Assembly: GCA_001544655.2 (NCBI GenBank)
Contig: FCOD02000001.1
Coordinates: 372,001-436,000, forward strand
DNA from: Caballeronia turbans
GTDB taxonomy: Bacteria; Pseudomonadota; Gammaproteobacteria; Burkholderiales; Burkholderiaceae
Direction of reading: 5' to 3'
DNA length: 64,000 bases
Part shown: one piece after another, positions 53,353 through 61,330 of the stretch
Layout: each line of letters starts with the position of its first letter
Numbering within the stretch: position 1 is the first letter of the stretch
The notes under the pieces: generated by a model
Told to the model about the DNA's origin: nothing
The model's database searches: none
The model's input: the letters and a program-made list of their open reading frames with translations, nothing else
Translations under genes and position numbers: made by a program

Positions 53353-53693
53353 GCCGCGACCCACACCTTGCCGCCCGCGACCTTCACGCGATACGCGCTG
53401 ACCGATAGCTCCGGCGCTTCGAGGCATTCGCCGGTGCGCAGATCGAAGTGCTGCTTGTAGATCGGCGATGCGACGACGATGCGCTCGCCCAGACTCCCCA
53501 CGATGCCCCGCGACAGCACCGCGGCTTGCGAATGCGGATCGTAGTTGTCGATCGCGTAGACGGCCGCGTCCTCGCCCGCGAGATGGAACACCGCGACCTG
53601 CGTGCCCTTCACGAGCGCGCAGACGCCGGTATCCGGCACGATGTCGTCGAGTTCACACACGGCGGTCCAGTCCTGTTCGATACGGTCGTTCAT
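53349..53693 (-). CDS. nirD: Nitrite reductase small subunit
   Basis: This 114-residue Rieske-fold protein of the NirD type has WTAVCELDDIVPDTGVCALV, VYAIDNYDPHSQAAVLSRGI and a C-terminal HFDLRTGECLE. The Cys/His cluster ligands of true Rieske proteins are absent, as is normal for NirD. The start at 53693 has TGGAG at a good distance; an ATG 6 bases earlier is too close to it. Confidence 0.9.
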   Translation of the reverse strand: MNDRIEQDWTAVCELDDIVPDTGVCALVKGTQVAVFHLAGEDAAVYAIDNYDPHSQAAVLSRGIVGSLGERIVVASPIYKQHFDLRTGECLEAPELSVSAYRVKVAGGKVWVAA

Positions 53694-53710
53694 GATCATT
53701 TCTCCAGGGT

Positions 53711-56251
53711 TCAGGCGGTTTCGACTACGACAGCAATGTCAGCGAGCTTCGACTTGCGCTCTTCGAGCGTCGCGGGGCGAATCTGGCCGCGCTCTTCCAC
53801 GAAGGTCACGTTCGCATCGCCCTGTTCGCTGTTGACGAAGTGACGGAAGCGCTTACGTGTATGCGGGTCCGTGACGGCCTTCTTCCACTCGTCCTCGTAC
53901 GTATCGACGACGAGTTGCATCTCCGCTTCGAGTTCGGCGGCGATGGACAGCTTGTCGTTGATGACCACGTCGATCAGATAATCGAGGCCGCCTTCGAGGT
54001 TGTCGCGCCACACGCTCGTGCGCTGCAGGCGATCGGCCGTGCGCACGTAGAACATCAGGAGGCGGTCGATATAGCGTACGAGCGTGTCGTGATCGAGATC
54101 GGACGCAATGAGTTCGGCGTGGCGCGGCTTCATGCCGCCGTTGCCACAGACGTAGAGGTTCCAGCCCTTTTCCGTCGCGATGACGCCGACGTCCTTGCCT
54201 TGCGCCTCGGCGCATTCGCGCGTGCAGCCCGATACGCCGAACTTGATCTTGTGCGGCGTGCGCAGGCCCTTGTACCGGTTCTCCAGTTCGATCGCGAGAC
54301 CGACCGAATCGCCGACGCCATAGCGGCACCACGTCGAGCCGACGCACGACTTCACCGTGCGCAGCGCCTTGCCATAGGCATGACCCGATTCGAAGCCCGC
54401 CGCGATCAGCTCTTCCCAGATGAACGGCAACTGCTCGACACGCGCGCCGAACATGTCCACACGCTGGCCGCCGGTGATCTTCGTATAAAGGCCGTACTTC
54501 TTCGCGACCTGCCCGACCGCGATCAGGCCATCGGGCGTCACTTCGCCGCCCGGCATGCGGGGCACGACGCTATACGTGCCGTCGCGTTGAATATTCGCGA
54601 GGTAGTAATCGTTCGAGTCCTGCAGGCTCGCGTGCTCCTTCTTCAGCACGAACTCGTTCCAGCACGATGCGAGAATGCTCGCGACCGCCGGCTTGCAGAT
54701 ATCGCAGCCGCGCCCCTTGCCATGTTTCGCGAGCAGCGCGCCGAACGTGCGATGCCCTTCCACGCGCGCGATGTGATACAGCTCCTGACGCGAATACGGA
54801 AAGTGCTCGCAGAGATGATTGTTCACCGCGAGACCTTGCCGCTTCATCTCCGACTTCATTACCTGCGTGACGAGCGGCACGCAGCCGCCGCACGACGCGC
54901 CCGCCTTGCACGACGACTTGATCGCGCCGATGCTCGTCGCGCCGGCGCAGACCGCCGCGCAGATTTCCGCCTTGCTCACGTTGTTGCATGAACAGATCTG
55001 CGCGCCATCGGGCAATGCTTCGACGCCGAGCGCGGGCTTCGCCTTACCATCGCTTTGCGGGAGGATCAGGAACTCGGGCGCTTCGGGCAGCTCGATCTTG
55101 TTCAGCATCATCTGCAGGAGCGTGCCGTATTCGGCCGCATCGCCGACCATCACGCCGCCCAGAAGAAACTTGCCGCATTCGGACACGACGATCTTCTTGT
55201 AGACCTGCTTGCGCTCGTCGCTGTACTGATACGTGCGGCAGCCGGCCGTCTTGCCGTGCGCATCGCCGATGCTCGCCACATCCACGCCCATCAGCTTGAG
55301 CTTCGTGCTCATGTCCGCGCCCGCGAACGCCGCGTCCTCGCCGATGATCTGCTTCGCGACGATGCGCGCCATGTCGTACCCGGGCGCGACGAGGCCGAAC
55401 AACTGGCCTTTCCACAACGCGCATTCGCCGATGGCGAAGATATCGGCATCGCTCGTGCGGCAGGTGTCGTCGATCACGATGCCGCCACGCGGGCCGATCG
55501 TGAGACCCGCGGCGCGGGCGATGTCGTCACGCGGACGAATGCCCGCGGAGAACACGATCATGTCGGTGTCGAGATGCGTGTCATCGGCGAAATTCATGCG
55601 GTTCACCGCGCCTGCGCCATCGACGATCGCGAGCGTGTTCTTGCCCGTATGCACCGTGACGCCGAGCTCCTCGATCTTCGCGCGCAATACGCGACCGCCG
55701 CCATCGTCGACTTGCACCGCCATCAAACGCGGCGCGAACTCGATCACGTGCGTTTCGAGCCCCATGTCGCGCAGCGCCTTCGCTGCTTCGAGACCGAGCA
55801 GGCCGCCGCCGACCACCGTGCCCGTCTTCGAGCGCGCGCCGAACGACTGCATCGCTTCGAGGTCCTCGATCGTGCGATACACGAAGCAGCCGTCGCGGTC
55901 CTTGCCCTCGACCGGCGGCACGAACGGGTATGAGCCGGTCGCGAGCACGAGCTTGTCGTACGGCAGCACTTCGCCGGTCGAAGCCGTGACCGTGCGCGCC
56001 GCGCGATCGATGGCGACCGCGCGCGCGTTCAATTTCAGCGCATAGCCCGAACGCTCGAAAAAGCCCGCTTCGACGAGCGACAGATCAGCCGCGCTCCTGC
56101 CCGAGAAAAATTCGGTCAGATGCACGCGGTCATACGCGGCGCGCGGCTCTTCGCACAGCACCGTCACGTGCAGCGCGTCATTGCCGCTATCGGCGAGACA
56201 TTCGAGGAACTTGTGGCCGACCATGCCGTGGCCGATGACGACGATTTTCAT
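53711..56251 (-). CDS. nirB: Assimilatory NADH nitrite reductase large subunit
   Basis: This 846-residue protein has the usual NirB length. In order it has FAD and NAD domains (VVIGHGMVGHKFLE; GGGLLGLEAA), a BFD-like [2Fe-2S] segment (CSCNNVSKAEIC ... ASCGGC), a second similar segment (RGCDICKP) and the siroheme/[4Fe-4S] region with CVGSTWC and GVSGCTREC. It reduces nitrite to ammonium. The siroheme need is met by cobA, divergent from this operon. It starts 11 bp after the transporter gene. Confidence 0.93.
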   Translation of the reverse strand: MKIVVIGHGMVGHKFLECLADSGNDALHVTVLCEEPRAAYDRVHLTEFFSGRSAADLSLVEAGFFERSGYALKLNARAVAIDRAARTVTASTGEVLPYDKLVLATGSYPFVPPVEGKDRDGCFVYRTIEDLEAMQSFGARSKTGTVVGGGLLGLEAAKALRDMGLETHVIEFAPRLMAVQVDDGGGRVLRAKIEELGVTVHTGKNTLAIVDGAGAVNRMNFADDTHLDTDMIVFSAGIRPRDDIARAAGLTIGPRGGIVIDDTCRTSDADIFAIGECALWKGQLFGLVAPGYDMARIVAKQIIGEDAAFAGADMSTKLKLMGVDVASIGDAHGKTAGCRTYQYSDERKQVYKKIVVSECGKFLLGGVMVGDAAEYGTLLQMMLNKIELPEAPEFLILPQSDGKAKPALGVEALPDGAQICSCNNVSKAEICAAVCAGATSIGAIKSSCKAGASCGGCVPLVTQVMKSEMKRQGLAVNNHLCEHFPYSRQELYHIARVEGHRTFGALLAKHGKGRGCDICKPAVASILASCWNEFVLKKEHASLQDSNDYYLANIQRDGTYSVVPRMPGGEVTPDGLIAVGQVAKKYGLYTKITGGQRVDMFGARVEQLPFIWEELIAAGFESGHAYGKALRTVKSCVGSTWCRYGVGDSVGLAIELENRYKGLRTPHKIKFGVSGCTRECAEAQGKDVGVIATEKGWNLYVCGNGGMKPRHAELIASDLDHDTLVRYIDRLLMFYVRTADRLQRTSVWRDNLEGGLDYLIDVVINDKLSIAAELEAEMQLVVDTYEDEWKKAVTDPHTRKRFRHFVNSEQGDANVTFVEERGQIRPATLEERKSKLADIAVVVETA

Positions 56252-56262
56252 GACGGGCCCTC

Positions 56263-57588
56263 TCAGTTGGCAATGACGTTGTTGGCTGCGAGGGCGCTTT
56301 CGCGCAGTGCCGCTTCGCGTGCCTTGTGTTCGGGAGAGAAACGCACCGCGAGCGCGCACAACGCCGTGCCCGCGACGACCACGCCGAGCATCGAGAGCGT
56401 CGCCTGCGCGTTGCCGAGCCCCTTCATCAGGAAGCCCGCCGCGACGGCGCCGACGTTACCGCCCGCGCCGATGACGCCGGCCACGCCGCCGAGTGCCTTT
56501 CGGTCGATGAAGGGCACGAGCGCGTAAGTCGCACCGCACGCCATGTGCGTGAAGAGACCGAACGCGAGCATCGAAACGACCGCGAGCACGACGCTCGGCG
56601 CATGCGCGAATGCATAGAGACCGAGGCCTTCGCCCGCGATCAATGCGAAGAGCAGCGTCGCGCGGATATCGAGGCCTTTCTTTGCTGCGGCTTTATCGGA
56701 GAGCCAGCCGCCGAGCGCGCGGGCGAAGAGCGCGAGCAGGCCGAAGCTGCCCGCCGCCATGCCCGCCTGACCGAGCGTGAGATTGAAGCGATCGACGTAA
56801 TACACCGCCGCCATGTTGTGGATGAACACTTCCACGCCGAAGCACGCACCATAGGTCACGAACAACATCCACACGCGATAGTTCGAGCAGGCGGCGAGGA
56901 AGCTCTGCCAGCCGCCCTTCTTGCCGCCGTCGATGGCGATGCCCGCACGGCGCAGCGTCGCGAAATCGCCTTGCGGACAGTCCTGCGTGTAGCGCCAGTA
57001 GAAGAAGGCCATCACCGGCATCGCGATGCCCGGCACGATCAGCGCGACGCGCCATGCCGATGCTTCACCCGTACCGAGCGCGATAGCGGCCGCGACGAAG
57101 AGCGGAATGACCGCCTGTGCCGCGCCCGCACCCGCATTGCCCCAGCCTGCCGTGGTCGCGTTCGCGGTGCCGACGACGTTCGGCGCGAACATCACCGACG
57201 TGTGGTACTGCGTGATGACGAAGCTCGCGCCGATTGCGCCGATCGCAAGACGGCACCACAGGAAGCTGTCGTAGCCCGTGGACAGCGCCGCGCCGAGCAC
57301 CGGCACCGCACCCGCGAGCAGCAGCGCGCTATACACCTTGCGCGGCCCGAAGCGATCGCACATCGGCCCGACGACGAGGCGCACCAGAATCGTCACGGCC
57401 ACGGCCGCGATGTTGATGTTCGCGACCTGATCCGCCGTGAGGCCGTACTCGCGCTTGATGAGCGGCATCAGCGGCGCGCAGGCGAACCACGCGAAAAAGC
57501 ACACGAAGAAGGCCATCCACGTGAGATGGAAGGCGCGCATCGGCGCGCTGCGCATGCTGAAGAGATCGATCCGGGTGGCTTTGTCCAT
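56263..57588 (-). CDS. Nitrate/nitrite transporter (NarK/NasA type MFS)
   Basis: This 441-residue 12-helix protein has the nitrate-signature glycine-rich helices AGWGNAGAGAAQAV (helix 5) and GAGGNVGAVAAGF (helix 11) and RLVVGPMCDRFGPRKVY. It imports nitrate. The start at 57588 follows GCGGAAAGACG. It is the first gene of the nitrate operon and is preceded immediately by the leader terminator at 57600-57652, so its transcription should depend on read-through. Confidence 0.9.
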   Translation of the reverse strand: MDKATRIDLFSMRSAPMRAFHLTWMAFFVCFFAWFACAPLMPLIKREYGLTADQVANINIAAVAVTILVRLVVGPMCDRFGPRKVYSALLLAGAVPVLGAALSTGYDSFLWCRLAIGAIGASFVITQYHTSVMFAPNVVGTANATTAGWGNAGAGAAQAVIPLFVAAAIALGTGEASAWRVALIVPGIAMPVMAFFYWRYTQDCPQGDFATLRRAGIAIDGGKKGGWQSFLAACSNYRVWMLFVTYGACFGVEVFIHNMAAVYYVDRFNLTLGQAGMAAGSFGLLALFARALGGWLSDKAAAKKGLDIRATLLFALIAGEGLGLYAFAHAPSVVLAVVSMLAFGLFTHMACGATYALVPFIDRKALGGVAGVIGAGGNVGAVAAGFLMKGLGNAQATLSMLGVVVAGTALCALAVRFSPEHKAREAALRESALAANNVIAN

Positions 57589-57599
57589 CGTCTTTCCGC

Positions 57600-57652
57600 A
57601 AAAAAAGAAAGGCGTCCCGCGCATCGACCGGGAAGCCGATGCGGGGGACGCC
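57600..57652 (-). terminator. Leader terminator (attenuator) of the nitrate operon
   Basis: On the minus strand an 8-bp stem (GGCGTCCC/GGGACGCC), one C-C mismatch, a 7-bp stem (CGCATCG/CGATGCG) and a 10-base loop are followed by TTTCTTTTTTT. This is a strong intrinsic terminator only 12 bp before the transporter start codon, in front of all five genes. Its 5' arm overlaps the second ANTAR-type hairpin, so the two structures exclude each other. Confidence 0.9.
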
Positions 57653-57719
57653 GTTGTCCGATGCCCGCACGTTCTTCACCTGTCGGGCGCTGTATTCAGG
57701 ACGGATCGCCGTTGATCCG
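57646..57719 (-). promoter_or_regulatory. ANTAR-type two-hexaloop antiterminator RNA, nitrate operon
   Basis: In the minus-strand transcript, hairpin 1 (57719-57702) is CGGATC, loop AACGGC, GATCCG. Hairpin 2 (57659-57646) is GGAC, loop AACGGC, GTCC. Both loops have six bases with A first and G fourth, the mark of RNA sites bound by ANTAR proteins such as NasR, NasT and EutV. The linker is 42 bases. The 3' arm of hairpin 2 is part of the terminator's 5' arm, giving the mutually exclusive antiterminator/terminator arrangement. Confidence 0.85.
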
Positions 57720-57733
57720 ATGGCAAGACATAA

Positions 57734-57749
57734 GGCAAGGGCTATGCCA
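57734..57749 (-). promoter_or_regulatory. Sigma-54 promoter of the nitrate operon
   Basis: TGGCATAGCCCTTGCC on the minus strand matches the -24/-12 consensus TGGCAC-N5-TTGCA at all but two positions with exact spacing. It predicts a start near 57723, so hairpin 1 of the leader begins at about +5. Confidence 0.8.
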
Positions 57750-57849
57750 TGCGCGACGCATCGGCCGAAGAGGCTTGCTGCATACGGCTTTGCGCAACGC
57801 ATGCACTGCCGGGGCGCACGCGCTTCACGGCGCGTTTCGATGCAGGCGG

Positions 57850-57864
57850 GCACAGCGATGGTGC
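57850..57864. promoter_or_regulatory. Candidate NtrC-binding site 1
   Basis: GCACAGCGATGGTGC has the GCAC-N7-GTGC symmetry of NtrC boxes. It lies about 130 bp upstream of the predicted nitrate-operon start, a normal enhancer distance. Confidence 0.6.
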
Positions 57865-57870
57865 GACGCA

Positions 57871-57885
57871 GCACTGATGACGTGC
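57871..57885. promoter_or_regulatory. Candidate NtrC-binding site 2
   Basis: GCACTGATGACGTGC, again GCAC-N7-GTGC, is placed exactly 21 bp (two helical turns) from site 1, as expected for two dimers on one face of the DNA. Confidence 0.6.
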
Positions 57886-58001
57886 GAACGCGCGAACATC
57901 GACCTCGTTCTTCGCGCCGGATTTTGTACCAACCGGTTCGTCCGTTCAGTCACTGGAACGAAGCACATTCGCGCCGAAGCGGTGCCGCGTGTGTCGAGCG
58001 C

Positions 58002-58016
58002 GCACAAGCACAGTGC
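58002..58016. promoter_or_regulatory. Candidate NtrC-binding site 3
   Basis: GCACAAGCACAGTGC, a third GCAC-N7-GTGC, lies about 65 bp upstream of the predicted cobA start and could serve the plus-strand promoter. Confidence 0.55.
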
Positions 58017-58048
58017 GGCGAGCGCGACCCAGTCCTTGTTTCGCGCAA

Positions 58049-58064
58049 TGGCCCGCTTATTGCA
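58049..58064 (+). promoter_or_regulatory. Sigma-54 promoter of cobA-nasT-nasS
   Basis: TGGCCCGCTTATTGCA matches TGGCAC-N5-TTGCA with one mismatch and exact spacing. It predicts a start near 58075 and a 5' leader of about 155 bases before cobA. Confidence 0.78.
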
Positions 58065-58078
58065 TCGAGAAAACCACT

Positions 58079-58133
58079 GCGGGCAACGGCGCTCGCGGCA
58101 TCTCGAAGCAAAAGAGCAAGGACAAAGGCGTCC
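58079..58133 (+). promoter_or_regulatory. Second ANTAR-type two-hexaloop RNA, cobA leader
   Basis: Hairpin 1 (58079-58096) is GCGGGC, loop AACGGC, GCTCGC (one G-U pair). Hairpin 2 (58120-58133) is GGAC, loop AAAGGC, GTCC. Both hexaloops have A first and G fourth; loop 1 and the GGAC/GTCC stem are identical to those in the nitrate-operon leader. Hairpin 1 again begins at predicted +5. The linker is 23 bases. Confidence 0.75.
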
Positions 58134-58160
58134 CCATCGTGCAGCGACACGAGCGGACGC
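58128..58160 (+). terminator. Terminator-like stem overlapping the cobA antiterminator
   Basis: GCGTCC (58128-58133) pairs with GGACGC (58155-58160) around an inner stem TCGTG/CACGA (58137-58152). The 5' arm shares GTCC with hairpin 2. Only a poor T-tract (TATTGGCGTTT) follows, so intrinsic termination is less certain than in the nitrate operon. Confidence 0.5.
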
Positions 58161-58230
58161 TATTGGCGTTTGCCGCGCCGATGCGCCCCACATACGCACA
58201 TACGCACGTACGCAGAACAGGTAAGCAACG

Positions 58231-58998
58231 ATGAGCACCATCCAAGGCAAAGTCACTCTGTTAAGCGCAGGTCCCGGCGATCTCGACCTGCTGACCCTGC
58301 GCGCCGCGAAGGCGCTCGCCGCCGCCGACATCCTGCTCGTCGACGATCTGGCCAACGCGGACATCGTCACGCTCGCGCCGCATGCGCGCGTGATTCGCGT
58401 CGGCAAGCGCGGCGGCTGCAAGTCGACGCCGCAAGCGTTCATTCAGCGCCTCATGCAGCGCTATGCGAGGAAGGGATTGCATGTGGTGCGCGTGAAGGGC
58501 GGCGACGCTTTGCTCTTCGGCCGCGCCGGCGAGGAGATCGCGGCGCTGCGTGAAGCGCATATTCCGGTCGATATCGTCAACGGTGTGTCGTCGGGCTTCG
58601 CGGCGGCGGCGGGACTCGGCATCTCGCTCACGCATCGCGATCATTGCCAGGGCGTGACCTTCGTCACCGCGCACATGCAGGATCACAGTCAGCCGGATTG
58701 GGCCGCCCTCGCCGCCACCGGCACCACACTCGCGATCTATATGGGCATGAGCCGCATCGCGAGCATCACGGCATCGTTGATGGAAGCGCTTCCTTCGAAT
58801 ACGCCCGCGGCCGTCGTGCAGAACGCGGGATCGTCGAAGGAAAGGCGTCTCGTCACGACGCTCGGCCGTCTCGCAGAAGAAGTCTCGGCGGCCGGTCTCG
58901 GCAGTCCCGCGGTGATCCTCATCGGCGGTGCGATTGGAGAAGCGGCTGAATTCACGACGCACGCCGCGAGCGCGAACGGCCTGGCCCATGCAGCCTGA
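58231..58998 (+). CDS. cobA: Uroporphyrinogen-III C-methyltransferase
   Basis: This 255-residue single-domain SUMT has LLSAGPGDLDLLTLRAAKAL (11-30), VRVKGGDALLFGRAGEE near 86 and the SAM-site LTHRDHCQGVTFVTAH. It makes precorrin-2, the first committed step to siroheme, which the nitrite reductase NirB requires. The dehydrogenase/chelatase half of CysG is absent. It is divergent from the nitrate operon and first in a plus-strand run with nasT (63-bp gap) and nasS. Confidence 0.9.
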   Translation: MSTIQGKVTLLSAGPGDLDLLTLRAAKALAAADILLVDDLANADIVTLAPHARVIRVGKRGGCKSTPQAFIQRLMQRYARKGLHVVRVKGGDALLFGRAGEEIAALREAHIPVDIVNGVSSGFAAAAGLGISLTHRDHCQGVTFVTAHMQDHSQPDWAALAATGTTLAIYMGMSRIASITASLMEALPSNTPAAVVQNAGSSKERRLVTTLGRLAEEVSAAGLGSPAVILIGGAIGEAAEFTTHAASANGLAHAA

Positions 58999-59061
58999 AG
59001 CGGGTTCTCAAACGGCAGGCGGCGCGCTAAAGTCATATGAGCCGCTTTTGCCGTTCTTCGC

Positions 59062-59655
59062 ATGACCTCCTCCGCGTCCCGCATGCTTCGCGTTCTTCTC
59101 GTCACCGACACCGACAAGCCCATCGGCGATTTGCGCGAGCAACTCGCCCGCATGGGCTATGACATGCTCGCCGAAGTCGCCGCGCCGTCGGCCTTGCACA
59201 AGGCCGTCGAGAGTCAGAAGCCCGATGTCGTCATCATCGACACCGAATCGCCCTCGCGCGATACGCTCGAACAGCTCGCCGTGATGAACAAGGCCGCGCC
59301 GCGCCCCGTGCTGATGTTCAGCAACGACGCGGACCAGCAATTCATTCGTGCGGCGGTCGGCGCGGGCGTCACCGCGTATTCCGTCGAAGGGCTCGCGCCC
59401 GCGCGGCTCGCACCGATCATCGACGTCGCACTCGCGCGCTTCGCGCATGAAGCGCAATTGCGCCAGCGTCTCGCCAAAGTCGAGGATGAACTGGAGCAGC
59501 GCAAGGTCATCGACCGCGCGAAACGTCTGTTGATGGACAAGCGCGGCATGTCCGAACACGATGCCTATGCGGCACTTCGCAAGCGCGCGATGGATCAGGG
59601 CGTGAAGGTCGCGGAGATCGCGCGTCAACTGCTCGCGCTGTCCGACCTGTTCTAG
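59062..59655 (+). CDS. nasT: ANTAR-domain antiterminator NasT
   Basis: This 197-residue protein has a receiver-like N-terminus and a C-terminal three-helix ANTAR RNA-binding domain (about 140-193: LEQRKVIDRAKRLLMDKRGM, AYAALRKRAMDQGVKVAEIA). The receiver keeps D60 but has Glu in place of the conserved Lys region (AYSVEGL), in line with control by NasS binding rather than phosphorylation. It should bind the two hexaloop leaders at 57646-57719 and 58079-58133. A start at the ATG at 59083 is possible. Confidence 0.9.
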   Translation: MTSSASRMLRVLLVTDTDKPIGDLREQLARMGYDMLAEVAAPSALHKAVESQKPDVVIIDTESPSRDTLEQLAVMNKAAPRPVLMFSNDADQQFIRAAVGAGVTAYSVEGLAPARLAPIIDVALARFAHEAQLRQRLAKVEDELEQRKVIDRAKRLLMDKRGMSEHDAYAALRKRAMDQGVKVAEIARQLLALSDLF

Positions 59656-59669
59656 CGCCACCGACACCT

Positions 59670-60800
59670 ATGAACTCCCCCGACACGACTTCTCCCGCGC
59701 CCGAACGCACGCATCTGCGGCTCGGCTTCGTCGCCCTTTCCGATGCCGCGCCGCTCGCCGTCGCGGCATTGCGCGAACTCGGCGCGCGGCACGGCATCAA
59801 GATCGAGTTGTGCCGTCAGCCTTCGTGGGCCGCCGTGCGCGACAAGCTGCTATCCGGCGAAATCGACGCCGCACATGCGCTCTATGGACTCGTGTACGGC
59901 GTGCAACTGGGCATCGGCGGGCCGCGGGCGGACATGGCGGTGCTGATGGTCCTCAACCGCAACGGCCAGGCGATCACGCTGTCGCGTCCGCTCGCCGATG
60001 CGATCGAGCACGGCGCGAGCGTGAAGGACGCGCTGGCCTCGCTCGGGCGGCGGCCCGTCATCGCGCAGACGTTTCCGACCGGCACGCACGCGATGTGGCT
60101 TTACTACTGGCTCGCGGCGCACGGCGTGCATCCCTTGCGCGATGTCCAGAGCGTCGTGATTCCGCCGCCGCGCATGGCCGATGCGCTCGTCGAAGGCGCG
60201 CTCGACGGCTTCTGTGCGGGTGAGCCGTGGCACGCGGTGGCCGAGGCGCGCAATGCGGGCAAAACGGTCGCGTACACGAGCGAGATCTGGCCGGATCATC
60301 CGGAGAAGGTGCTCGCCTGCCGGCGCGATTTCGCGGCGCTCTACCCGGCGACGGCGCGCGCGCTCGTGCGCACGATGCTCGACGCCTGCGCATGGCTCGA
60401 TTCGAGCGACCATCGTAAGGAGATCGCGCAGGCGCTGGCGTCGGCTGAACTGCTCGGCGTGCCGCGCGCGCTGATCGAGCCGCGCCTCGTCGCCACGGAC
60501 GGCGGCGAGGCGCGCGCGCTGCCGGTGCGATTCTTCGATGGCGGCGCGGTCAACTATCCGCGCGTATCGGACGGGCTGTGGTTCATCACGCAGTATCGGC
60601 GCTGGGGCATGCTCGATGCCGATATCGACGACGCAGCCGTCGCGGCGAGCGTCAATCAGACCGCGCTTTATCGCGACGCGGCGCGGGCGTCGGGGATTGC
60701 GCTGCCCGAGGAGCGGCGCGCGGCCACCCTCTGCGATCGCCGGGTTTGGGACGGCGGCGACGCGGCGGGGTATCTCGCGGGGTTCGAAATGCGCGCGTGA
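59670..60800 (+). CDS. nasS: Cytoplasmic nitrate sensor NasS
   Basis: This 376-residue protein of the NrtA/CmpA nitrate-binding family lacks any signal peptide (starts MNSPDTTSPAPERTHLRLGF), which separates NasS from the periplasmic transport proteins. Family features include AHALYGLVYGVQLGIGGP, FPTGTHAMWLYYWLAAHG and DGFCAGEPW. In known systems NasS holds NasT inactive and releases it when nitrate binds. It is 14 bp after nasT. Confidence 0.9.
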   Translation: MNSPDTTSPAPERTHLRLGFVALSDAAPLAVAALRELGARHGIKIELCRQPSWAAVRDKLLSGEIDAAHALYGLVYGVQLGIGGPRADMAVLMVLNRNGQAITLSRPLADAIEHGASVKDALASLGRRPVIAQTFPTGTHAMWLYYWLAAHGVHPLRDVQSVVIPPPRMADALVEGALDGFCAGEPWHAVAEARNAGKTVAYTSEIWPDHPEKVLACRRDFAALYPATARALVRTMLDACAWLDSSDHRKEIAQALASAELLGVPRALIEPRLVATDGGEARALPVRFFDGGAVNYPRVSDGLWFITQYRRWGMLDADIDDAAVAASVNQTALYRDAARASGIALPEERRAATLCDRRVWDGGDAAGYLAGFEMRA

Positions 60801-60844
60801 AAAGCGCCTACCATGGAATTTCCAGCGCGCAACGGAGATCCGCC

Positions 60845-61330
60845 ATGGAACTGCTCGCCATTGCCATCGACAAGCCCGAGGACACCAACTTCATCCTCGG
60901 CCAGTCTCATTTCATCAAGACGGTCGAGGATCTGCACGAGGCGCTCGTCGGCGCGGTGCCGGGCATTCGCTTCGGGCTCGCGTTCTGCGAGGCGTCGGGC
61001 AAGCGGCTCGTGCGCACGTCGGGTACGGACGAAAAGCTCGTCGAGCTGGCCGCGCGCAATGCGCAGACCATCGGCGCGGGACACAGCTTCATCATCGTGC
61101 TCGGCGACGGCTTCTTTCCCGTCAACGTGCTCAATACGGTGAAGACCGTGCCGGAGGTCTGCCGCATCTTCTGCGCGACCGCCAATCCGACGCAGGTGCT
61201 CGTCGCTCAGACGGATCAGGGACGCGGAATCGTCGGCGTCGTGGATGGGCTGCCGCCCCTCGGCGTCGAGACGGCCGAAGACGTCCAGTGGCGCAAGGAC
61301 CTGCTGCGCAAGATCGGCTACAAGGCCTGA
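60845..61330 (+). CDS. Adenosine-specific kinase family protein
   Basis: This 161-residue protein matches the PF04008 (Adenosine_kin) family through most of its length: MELLAIAIDKPEDTNFILGQ, FIKTVEDLHEALVGAVPGIRFGLAFCEASG, GTDEKLVELAARNAQTIGAGHSFII and CRIFCATANPTQVLVAQT. The family was first characterised in archaea; its bacterial role is unclear. GGAG 7 bases upstream fixes the start. It lies 44 bp after nasS and might share its transcript without being part of nitrate use. Confidence 0.82.
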   Translation: MELLAIAIDKPEDTNFILGQSHFIKTVEDLHEALVGAVPGIRFGLAFCEASGKRLVRTSGTDEKLVELAARNAQTIGAGHSFIIVLGDGFFPVNVLNTVKTVPEVCRIFCATANPTQVLVAQTDQGRGIVGVVDGLPPLGVETAEDVQWRKDLLRKIGYKA

